Part shown: piece after piece, positions 56,007 through 64,000 of the stretch
Position numbering within the stretch: the first letter of the stretch is position 1
Layout of the letters: every line of letters begins with the position of its first letter
NCBI RefSeq assembly: GCF_000143415.4
Contig: NW_003314326.1
Coordinates: 681,141 to 745,140, forward strand
From: Selaginella moellendorffii
Taxonomy: Eukaryota > Streptophyta > Lycopodiopsida > Selaginellales > Selaginellaceae
Direction of reading: 5' to 3'
DNA: 64,000 bases
Made by a program: the position numbers and the translations under genes
Notes under the pieces: model-generated
The model's input: only the letters and a program-made list of their open reading frames with translations
What the model was told of the DNA's origin: nothing
Database searches by the model: none

Positions 56007-57180
56007 ATGGCAAAGGCAGGGTGTAAACGAACCAAGGCGGAGACAGAGCTGGAGCCTCTAGTCGAACAAGAGGCTATGGATAAGGAATCCTTGCATGAGG
56101 AGGACTCTAGCGAGAAAACTTCCAAACAGGAGTCCGGTGGCGAGGTTCGGTCATCCAAGACTCGATTGGACATTCTAGAAGGATAATTGGCACAGACCAA
56201 TGCCCTGCTGGAGACTCTCATACGCAAGCTAAAGCGTGATGAGAAGCGGAAGAAAAAGAGAAAGACTGCGGATGCTGGCAGCGCAAAAGTTGCAGACCCT
56301 TCGGTAGGAACGGAGGCAGAACCAAACAAGGTCGAACAGACCGAAGTGGAATCAGTCCCTCAGGAAGTTCCCAAGTACAAACCAAAGCCCCCACCGGTCT
56401 TCAAAGGAGTGAACGACTATAAGGTGGTGGAGGATTGGTTTTATAATATGGAGGACTACTTTCGAGCGTTGCGGTTACCGAGCTCAGAGAAAGTCCCATA
56501 TGCAAAACCATACTTGGCAGATAATGCCAAGTCTTGGTGGAGAATGACAGAGGCCAACGAAGGACCGGTGGCCACTTGAGAAATGATGAAGGTGAAGATC
56601 CACACGACTTACGTTCCTCTGAATGCTACTCTGCATCTAAGATATGAGCTGAGTAGGCTGAAGCAGACCGGAACCATTTAAGAGTATGTGAATGGGTTTA
56701 TGGCAAAGAGGATACTTGTCACGGACATGGGGGATATGGATGTGTTCCATGCCTTTATATCAGGCTTGCAAACCTGGGCTCGCGGTGAGGTGATGCGTTG
56801 GAACCCGACCAACTACAAGGAAGTGTTGGATGCGGCCATCAAGGTGTATTTCAACGATCACCTACGAAAGGGGAACACGATGGGGTCGGGGTCCATGTTT
56901 AGCAAAGGGGCCAACCAAAGGGGAATGTATAGCAAAGGGAAATTCAAAAAGAGTTTCTCTAAGAATGAGTCCTTGGGGTTCCGGTAAGGCAAATCCGGTG
57001 GCCAGCGAGCAAATATGTGGGGAAGTCAAGCAAAAAGAGACAAACCCACGGATAAGAAGGTCAAGTTAGGTAGTAACGTGGAAAACAACGTATGCTACAA
57101 CTGCAGTGAAGCATGACACTTTTCAAGGGAATGTTCCTACCCGAAGAAGGCCAAAGCCAATATGGCCATTTAGTCGGGTG
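56007..57180 (+). pseudogene. Element B gag
   Basis: The first ATG after the primer site is at 56,007 (MAKAGCKRTKAE). A stop at 56,184 and others at 56,578 and 56,680 interrupt it. The capsid core is recognisable (PPPVFKGVNDYKVVEDWFYN, LADNAKSWW, FHAFISGLQTWARGEVMRW). A zinc knuckle CYNCSEA-HFSREC near 57,095-57,130 has its glycine replaced by a stop. A frameshift lies near 56,985. Confidence 0.85.
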
Positions 57181-57242
57181 AAATCCAAAATGAGGTATGT
57201 GATCCAGTCCCTAGCTCAAAGTTACTCATTACACGAGCAACT

Positions 57243-59150
57243 TTGGTAGAGAGTTGTTCGCGACATCTACTAGCCCTCCGAGGGAAACTCGGAGGTAGCT
57301 TTGTTAAGATCTTTATTGACATCGGTGCTTTGGATAATATTGTGGCTGCAAACATAGTCTGGCAAGCCGGACTAACGGTGCAGCGGCTGGATGAATCAAG
57401 GACTATAGAGTTTGTTCAAGGTAGCCAAAACATCAATGTACTTCGACAAGCGAGAGTCGAAGTAGGGACATGGAAAGTATACATGGATTTCACCGTATTG
57501 GACATGGCGGGATTTGACGTGATCTTCGGGATGAATTGGTTCAATCGGTTCATGGTAGCCCTGCATGGACAAGGTAGGAACCTTGTGGTACTAGCGAATG
57601 CCCAAGGAAGAAAATCCAGGGTGGAGGCCCAAGATCTAAAGATAGGGCAATGCAAGGCCAAAGATTCCTGTTTAAACTTGGTGTCCACGAGAGGACAACT
57701 CACTAAAGGAATCAAGGTTGCATTTTTGTGCTTACTCTCGGCGAAGAGTGATAAAAAGACGGGAACGGAAGAAGTACCTTTAGTGATCTAGTGGGTGTTG
57801 GACCAATTCTAGGATACCATACTAGAGGAGCTATTGGCAGGGTTGTCCCCCGCACGACCGATAAAACATAAGATTGAGCTGGTCGAGGGTGCTGAGGCGG
57901 TGGTTCGTCCCCTCTATCGTTTGGATGAAAAAGAACTCGAGGAGCTCAAGTGCCAACTAGAAGAGTTGGTGGACAAAGGGTATGTTAAGTTGAGCAAATC
58001 GCCGTATGGGGTGCCAGTGTTATTTGTGAAAAAGAAAGATGGATCTATACGCATGTGCATAGACTACCGGCTGCTCAACAAATATACAAAGAAGAACAAG
58101 TACCTTTTGCCAAGGATTGAGGACCTGTTCGATAGGTTGGGAAAAGAAAAATACTTCTCGAGGATTGACCTAAGGTCAGGATACTACCAGATCAGGGTAG
58201 CAGAGGAAGATGTCGAGAAAACAACCTGTCGAACAAGGTATGGGAGATTTGAGTTTCTGGTGATGCCCTTTGGGCTATGCAATGTGCCGACAACGTTTCA
58301 GGCGTTGATGAACCACATCTTTGTACCCTATCTGGATCACTTTGTGGTCGTCTATATTGACGACATCCTGATCTATAGCAAAACGCTAGAGGAGCATGCT
58401 GAACACTTGACAAAGGTGTTTGAGAAACTAAGGGAACACCAGCTATATGCTAAAGAGAGCAAATGTGACTTTGCTTAACAAGAGGTAAAGTTTCTCGGGC
58501 ATGTGGTGGGCAAGGACGGGCTCAAGGTGGACCCTGAGAAGGTCCAAGCGATCCAGGATTGGGAGCGACCATCGAATGTACACGAGTTAAGGGCATTCTT
58601 GGGGCTATGCAACTACTACCGAAAGTTTATCAAACACTATTCGAGAGTAGCCCTGCCCTTAACAGACCAAACGGGAAAAGGGAAGATGGTATGGACAGCA
58701 GAATGCAAGGCGGCATTTGTCCACCTCAAGGGGAAGTTGAGGAAGGCTCTCGTGTTGGCATTACCAGACTTTGGTAAAGACTTTGAGGTAGAAACGGATG
58801 TTTCAGACTTTGCGTTGGGCATAGTTTTGAAGCAAGACAACCATCCAGTAGTGTTCTTCTCGAAGAAGTTGGACAAGGCTCAACTGAAATGGCCTGCCCA
58901 CGAGAAGGAATTATTTGCGGTGGTCAAGGCGCTCAAAGAGTGGTGACACTACCTTGGGAGACACTTCAAGGTTTACACGGACAATGTGGCAATGAAACAC
59001 TTCTTGTCATAGCCTGACCTGAGAGGGAAACAGGGTCGGTGGGACGATGCTTTGGCCGAGTTTAATTGCAAGATTCTGTACAAGCCTGGGAAGAGCAACA
59101 TCGTGGCAGATGCACTAAGTCGAAAAGCAAGCTTGAAGTTGGCAATATCC
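57243..59150 (+). pseudogene. Element B protease, reverse transcriptase and RNase H
   Basis: The protease region (57,290-57,560) has FIDIGALDNIV where DSGA is expected, so the active site is altered. RT runs 57,890-58,480 with [34 protein letters not shown]-type and [14 protein letters not shown] motifs and the catalytic [10 protein letters not shown]. The connection reads KFLGHVVGKDGL. RNase H at 58,780-59,140 has VETDVSDFALGIVLKQ, a stop in KEW-HYLG, and ends VADALSRKAS. It makes DNA from the element RNA in an active relative. Confidence 0.9.
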
Positions 59151-59786
59151 AGCGTGACAGCAACCTTTTGGGATGATGTGCGAATAGCATATGAGAATGA
59201 TGGTCTAGCACAAGAAGTGTTACTGAGAAATCTAGAGGCACAGGAAGCTCACCAGAGAGGTGAGCTGCCAACGGAAGAGAAAACGGGCTATGCAGAACGC
59301 AACGGACTCATCTATTACAAGCAAATAAGGGTGTATGTTCCAGAAGGGGAACTAAGGAAGGTAGCCTTAGAAGAGTGTCATGACGGACCTCTTGCGGGAC
59401 ACGGCAGTGCTTACTCAAGAGGAAGTACCACTGGCCAAATATGGCTAAGGACGTCCAAAACTATGTAAAGACATGTCCAACATGTCAGCAGGTCAAAGCC
59501 GTGACTAAGGCTAGTGGGGTCTTGTTACAAAGCATCCCAATTCTAGATCATCTGTGGAAATGTCTTATGATGGACTTCATCACGGGACTCCCCCCAAGTG
59601 AGGGGTTTGATGCGATATTCATGGTGGTGGACCGATTTTCGAAGATGGCACATTTCATACCCACCACAACGGAAGTGGATGTGGAAGGTGTGGTAAAGCT
59701 GCTCTTCGAACAAGTGGTTCGAGTGCGGGGAAGGCCAGAGGAGATCATCTCAGATCGAGATAAGATCTTCACTAGCAAGTTCTGGA

Positions 59787-59948
59787 TGTAGCGCACCTTA
59801 TCTCTCTCCCCTTAAGCCAATTGGAAAAGGGGCAATTGCTTGATGAGAGAGCCCTTAGTGGCTAATTTATCCCCATTTATCCTCCAAGGTTCCAAGGATC
59901 CACGGTGACAGTATATCTAAATCTCATCGCATGATCACATGCGCTACA
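59787..59948 (-). repeat. TRIM LTR, left copy
   Basis: 162 bp, nearly identical to 60,568-60,729. Confidence 0.92.
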
Positions 59949-60567
59949 CTCACCCCCCCTTCAGAGATGTCAATGTCCTCATTGACTATTGACTAACAAC
60001 CCCTACTGAGCCAAGGGGAACCAGCACCTCCATTTCTGCACTAGATCTACCAATCCTCTACACTCACCCCCCCACGGTGACAGTATATCCAAATCTCATC
60101 GCATGATCACATGCGCTACACTCACCCCCCTTCAGAGATGTCAATGTCCTCATTGACTATTGACTAACAACCCCTACTGAGCCAAGGGGAACCAGCACCT
60201 CCATTTCTGCACTAGATCTACCAATCCTTTACACTCACCCCCCCTTCAGAGATGTCAATGTCCTCATTGACTATTGACTAACAACCCCTACTGAGCTAAG
60301 GGGAACCAGCACCTCCATTTCTGCACTAGATCTACCAATCCTTCTATTGTGTAGATCAGCTATTCCATGTGAGGCAACTAGTCATCCACCCGTACCGCAG
60401 TCCCATGGTGGATACTCCACACAAGAGGAATGACGTACGCATGGATGCCCAATATGTACAATTTCAAATTTAGGGGTAGGAATATACCTTGCTCAAGGGT
60501 ATATTATACTTTTAAGTAGCCACTAATCAATGGGAATCGAACCCGTGCTATTTGCTCCGATACCAAC

Positions 60568-60729
60568 TGTAGCGCATCTTATCTCTCTCCCCTTAAGCCA
60601 ATTGGAAAAGGGGCAATTGCTTGATGAGGGAGCCCTTAGTGGCTATTTTATCCCCATTTATCCTCCAAGGTTCCAAGGATCCACGGTGACAGTATATCCA
60701 AATCTCATCCCATGATCACATGCGCTACA
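60568..60729 (-). repeat. TRIM LTR, right copy
   Basis: 162 bp, followed by the CTGGA target duplication. Confidence 0.92.
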
Positions 60730-60797
60730 CTGGAGAACTCTCCTGGAACAGTATCGCACCAAGGTGAAATTCAGCACAGCCTATCACCCACAGACAG

Positions 60798-60845
60798 GTA
60801 ATGGGGTATTAAGTCAAGTTGGATGGCACTAACATTTCTTGACAA
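60798..60845 (+). other. Intron 1 of chromovirus B integrase (acceptor lost)
   Basis: CAGACAG|GTAATGGGG ... CACTAACATTTCTTGACAA|ATGGAC. Same position as 18,009-18,055 in A, but the terminal AG is AA here. Confidence 0.8.
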
Positions 60846-61263
60846 ATGGACAAACAGAAAGGGTGAATAGGCAGCTGGAGGATTATTTGCAATGTTATAT
60901 CTTCGGAGACCAGACTGATTGGGTAAGTCATTTGGGACTTGCGGAAATGTGCTATAACAACTAACCACACTCAAGTATCGGGGTGAGTCCATGGGAAGTC
61001 ATCAATGGGCGAGCTATTGAAGGTCCTGTGGAACTTGGCGTGGCTGAGTACCATGGAGAGTTACCTGCAGTGGAGGCATTCACGGCGGAAAGACTCAACA
61101 TTTGGAATCTAGTGAGGGATTCCTTGGAATGGGCTCAACAAAGGCAAACCAAGTATGCGAACCAAAAGTGTCAGGACGTAGAGTTCCAACCTGGGGAGAA
61201 GGTGTGGCTAAACACCAAGAACCTAAGGCTACCAAGTGGGATCAGCCAGAAGTTGACCCAAAG

Positions 61264-61314
61264 GTAAGATGCATGTATTTCTGGAAATGAATTGATCTTG
61301 AGTTCCTTAAACAG
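61264..61314 (+). other. Intron 2 of chromovirus B integrase
   Basis: CCCAAAG|GTAAGATGC ... CCTTAAACAG|GTTTGCAGG, 51 bp. Splicing joins KLTQR to FAGPYK. Confidence 0.82.
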
Positions 61315-61692
61315 GTTTGCAGGGCCTTACAAGATTGAGGCATGAATCGGTAAAGTGGCTTACCGCCTCCGACTTCCTCGAGAGATGGGGAAGATGCACC
61401 CAATATTCCATGTGAACTTACTCAAGTCGTACTTTGAGGATCCACTTCGCAAGGACCAAGTGAGACCTTTACCTGAGGTTATCCAAGGGGAAGAGGAATA
61501 CGAAGTGGAGGCCATCCTCAATGCGTGCAAGAGCAAGTGACAAGGACACGAGGTGAGAGAGTTCCATGTGAAGTGGAAAGGATTTCCACACTGCAAAGCA
61601 ACATGGGAACCGGAGGAGAACCTAACGAACGCGCGAGATCTAGTGGAGGAATTTCTACAAGGCAAAACTCTATGTACTTATGCAAAGTTCAA

Positions 61693-61918
61693 TTAAAAGC
61701 ATCCATTTGTGAAGTTGAGCAATGGCATATGTTGGGACCCGAAAGCGTGCCGAAGGTAAGCTAATTAGCATGGGTTAGCTAGGTCGACCAAGCGTAGAGA
61801 ACTACGCCCGACTCCCCACGGGGATGTCGAATCCGTAGACATATTCTACGGAGGTTGGGTTCGAGTCCCAACCCCCTAGTAAAGCAAGGTTGGGTTTAAC
61901 CGAGAGAGAGAGAGAGAG
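61693..61918 (+). other. Element B 3' untranslated region with tRNA-like hairpins, ending in (GA)n
   Basis: After the chromodomain stop, GCGTAG/CTACGC (about 61,791-61,806) and TCCGTAG/CTACGGA (about 61,829-61,850) stem-loops and a T-arm-like TTGGG-TTCGAGT-CCCAA (about 61,856-61,872) follow each other. The A-type sequence stops at GGGTTTAACC, and a GA repeat marks the truncation. Confidence 0.6.
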
Positions 61919-62504
61919 AATGTGCCTAGAAATGCGAAGATCAAACCTGCTTTGATGCCGACATCACCGACTACATCTCCACTTACATTCTAAATGACTG
62001 CTCACTTGCACTCTAATGCCTCTCTCCACTTTTCTGCGTATAATGTAGGCTGGAAGGCGTGAGAGTTGTCCAGCTCTTTCTCGTTTATGACACAGTTCCT
62101 TTGCCTTCTTTCTGTTCTTCCTCGGAAAATTACTCACTCAAAGTTTAGTTTCACTTCGAACTGGATTCACTTCACAAATTGATTATGTTACCCTTTTTAG
62201 ATCAATGGAGCATTCCGAATTTGGAATGTTTCTTTCCTGCACTGATTGAATACAGCTGCTTGTACTCTGACAATGTTCTCGCCTTACGTTCTTTGTAAAA
62301 GCGTCAACCTTCTCGATCAATCCCGACCACAATGGCAACTCCACGAGCGTCATCTTCTTTGTGCAGCCGCCCCCCATTCGTTCTCCCTAGAGGTTTCAAA
62401 CCAATTCCGACCATAAAATAAAACCATAGTGGATGTTTAATCTAAACTCCCTTTACACACTCAAGCCCATTTCCTCCTTTAAGCTTGTAAAATAAGGAAA
62501 TATT
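61919..62504. other. Unassigned sequence left of the BAHD relic
   Basis: A minus-strand frame at 62,183-62,377 (LVELPLWSGLIEKVDAFTKN) may be a further piece of the BAHD relic, but this is not supported well enough to assign. Confidence 0.3.
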
Positions 62505-62865
62505 TTAGGTTTTCACTATTTCACCAGAGACCCAGTTCTGTAGCGATTTGCCACAAGCCTCTGCTGGTGTTCTCCGATAACAAAAGAGCCTCCCACTTCT
62601 GAAATCCACGCCAGCCATCATGAGATGAAGAGATCTGAGTGGTGGAAGGAGAGTGAAATCTCTAACAGGCTCTTCCTCAATGCAATCGATAACATGTGTT
62701 GGTGTGTGATTGGCTTCTTGGATAAGATTCACAACGTGGTCGATGGATCTGCTTAACAGTGGAGGAAGCGATTGCAGTAAAGACTGCATTGCCAAGAAAT
62801 CCATTGGCAAGTGGAGGATTGACATCCACGATGAACCTTAAGGGTGAGCACAAAAACAAGAACAT
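62505..62865 (-). pseudogene. BAHD acyltransferase relic
   Basis: The minus strand reads VDVNPPLANGFLGNAVFTAI at about 62,770-62,830, which matches the conserved VDxRxRxxPPLPxxYxGN region of BAHD (HxxxD-type) acyl-CoA transferases. After a frameshift, RSIDHVVNLIQEA and GVDFRSGRLFCY follow, the latter in the place of the DFGWG motif but degenerate. BAHD enzymes acylate phenolics, alcohols and amines in the cytosol. The HxxxD half is absent, so this is a fragment. Confidence 0.55.
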
Positions 62866-63799
62866 TACTCTCAGAAGTGATTTGCATTGCTATGTTTTTG
62901 AGAGGCAATTGCACATTGCATTGCATGAAGATACTCTTGAAAAGTTGTATTTCTGGATGTTTTTTAACATCTTCTTGCTTTCTAACCTTTCATGTTATGC
63001 ATAGACCTCAAGAGTCATATCTATTAGCATGTTGGGCCAAAGAAGAGGAATAAGGATAGAGTTGCTGACACATATAGGATTTGGTGAAAAGATTGATTAA
63101 GACTTTCCAAGGGAAAATTTAGGGAAGTTGATTGGAGTAGGCCATGCATGATCATTAGACATGTGCTCAAGAACACTCTTACTTTTTAAAACTGTGCCAA
63201 ATACAATCTAAAATGAGATTTAATCAAGCTATATCAATAATGGAGAACCAAATGATTGCAAAACCAGTGTACTGGATTCTTATTGCATGGTGCCACCTTC
63301 TATTAAAAAATATTATTCATCCTCAACTCTTCCAAGTTAGTAGTTTCACTCTAGTTCTCAAGAACCTGCTCACAATAGTGACCAACTGCAGGGCAAAGCA
63401 TGATTAATTGGGCATTTACTTGCTTTCTTTTGCATATGCTTAAGAGTTTTTGGCCTTGGTTTTCATATATACACAACTTACAATTTGCCATATCGAGACT
63501 TGCATCTATATATATATAACTTTGATGATCCCTAATTGAAGTATTAAAAGGCACCCTAAGAAGCATATGTCAAAGATATTGGGTTCACACATTTGGGATA
63601 TAGACTATACATACTAGCATATTCTATAGTATATATAGAAGTATATTTCTAGGGTTTCTCATAGTTGAAGGGTATATACTAGCATATCTTATAGTATATA
63701 TAGAAGTATATTTCTAGGGTTTCTCGTGGAGAGAGTTCACATCATATTCTATGCAAAATCAAATACTCTCATTAGGCTTCATTAGAATATGAGGTTAAC
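62866..63799. other. AT-rich region with a short tandem duplication
   Basis: No gene recognised. At about 63,613-63,727 a block of roughly 50 bp (ACTAGCATAT...AGAAGTATATTTCTAGGG) occurs twice in direct order. Confidence 0.55.
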
Positions 63800-64000
63800 A
63801 TATCTAGTATAAGTTTTTAAATTTAAATTTCCCAAAAAGTCACCCAACCCAAATAGTACTCTAACCCAAAGACACTTAACCCAAAGTGTCTTAAAAGGTC
63901 ATCCAACTCAGTAATCCAATATTATTTAAACCCAAAGACACTTAACCTTAAGTATTTTAGGACTCATAACCAATTGAAAAAAGGGTGCACTCTTATTCAT
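63800..64000 (-). repeat. TRIM F-related LTR, degenerate and cut by the window end
   Basis: Blocks such as CCCAAAAAGTCACCCAACCC, CCCAAAGACACTTAACC and CCAATTGAAAAAAGGGTGCAC match the F LTR (15,422-15,550) with many changes. One sub-block is duplicated. It continues beyond the window. Confidence 0.65.

Larger units (their letters stand above)
59787..60729 (-). mobile_element. TRIM element in the integrase of B
   Basis: Two 162-bp LTRs (59,787-59,948 and 60,568-60,729), both TGTAGCGCA...GCGCTACA, flank a 619-bp non-coding interior, with a perfect target duplication CTGGA on each side (59,782-59,786 and 60,730-60,734). GCTCCGATACCAAC next to the right LTR is an inverted tRNA-Met-type primer site, which gives the minus orientation. 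The interior holds three copies of a unit of about 115 bp (starting CTCACCCCCC and TTCAGAGATGTC); a partial LTR lies between the first two. Confidence 0.92.
59150..61692 (+). pseudogene. Element B integrase and chromodomain, with two introns
   Basis: The zinc-binding part (CHDGPLAGH, frameshift, HWPNMAKDV, CPTCQQVKA) lies at 59,380-59,495. The core (MMDFITGLP, FMVVDRFSKMAHFI, IISDRDKIF) follows to 59,781, where a TRIM interrupts SKFWR. It resumes at 60,735 (LLEQYRTKVKFSTAYHPQTG), intron 1, RVNRQLEDYLQCYI, GVSPWEVINGRAIEGPVELG, EKVWLNTKNLRLPSG, intron 2, FAGPYKIE, VAYRLRLPREMGKMHPIFHV, then the chromodomain (EYEVEAIL, FHVKWKGFPHCKATWEPEEN) ending at 61,692. Intron 1 has lost its acceptor (AA for AG). 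Confidence 0.9.
55177..61905 (+). mobile_element. Element B, Ty3/gypsy chromovirus (3' LTR missing)
   Basis: 5' LTR, tRNA-Met primer site, gag, protease, RT, RNase H, integrase with two introns, chromodomain and the start of the 3' untranslated region follow in order. The right end is lost in a (GA)n tract at 61,903-61,918. A TRIM (59,787-60,729) sits in the integrase. The element is full of stops at former TGG, CAA, CAG and CGA codons, so it is dead. Confidence 0.92.

Noticed and set aside
1-64000. CRISPR arrays, bacterial operons, rRNA genes
   Set aside because: No regularly spaced direct repeats of that type, no ribosome-binding-site gene order and no rRNA-like sequence. Introns and LTR elements show a eukaryotic nuclear origin.

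Overview
This looks like nuclear DNA of a land plant, most likely a lycophyte of the Selaginella type. Plant gene families are present (a secreted hevein-like peptide, SMU2/RED, FIP37, a BAHD acyltransferase relic). Introns are only about 47-62 bp with GT..AG ends, telomere-type TTTAGGG repeats occur, and the window is crowded with Ty3/gypsy chromoviruses and miniature TRIM elements. The species call is inference. A 144-base run of N lies at 27,750-27,893.

Layout. 1-1,810: tail of a gypsy element (G) with its LTR. 2,420-2,716: hevein-like peptide gene. 3.8-7.2 kb: gag relic and AT-rich DNA bounded by two short telomeric arrays in opposite orientation. 7.2-10.0 kb: a broken SMU2/RED gene whose C-terminal part is inverted relative to its N-terminal part. 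10-12.6 kb: AT-rich, little recognisable. 12.66-34.1 kb: a nest of retroelements. A minus-strand gypsy element (D) is split by element E (14,313-23,972, target duplication CATTT) and by element C (24,805-31,975, a large element without recognisable genes). E is itself split by a tandem TRIM array F (15,024-18,748, target duplication TAAGG), which contains a truncated chromovirus A.

34,124-42,125: the most interesting object, called T here. It is an 8.0-kb DNA-transposon-like unit with 24-bp perfect terminal inverted repeats and a 4-bp ATTT target duplication. It carries divergent genes for a ParB-like-domain protein and a DUF7869-like (probable RNase H-fold transposase) protein, plus a small acidic protein. 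At least 19 copies of a 22-bp palindrome (arms ATGGCATG / CATGCCAT) are scattered over nearly its whole length, and I see no full copy elsewhere in the window. A selfish element that pairs a ParB-like protein with dispersed palindromic sites is, as far as I know, undescribed.

42-51 kb: AT-rich DNA with LTR fragments, including a solo LTR of family G. 51.3-53.5 kb: a chromovirus tail fused to a FIP37 (m6A writer subunit) gene fragment, abutting a fragment of an unrecognised gene. 53.9-61.9 kb: gypsy pol relic, partial C-type LTR, then a nearly full-length but decayed chromovirus B carrying a TRIM in its integrase. 62-64 kb: BAHD acyltransferase relic, AT-rich DNA and a TRIM-like LTR cut by the window end.

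Second main result: chromovirus family A/B keeps two spliceosomal-type introns (47-52 bp) inside the integrase region. They occur at identical positions in independent copies and removing them restores conserved integrase motifs. This is unexpected for an element that replicates through RNA. Apart from the hevein gene and the T genes, almost every coding region here is decayed.
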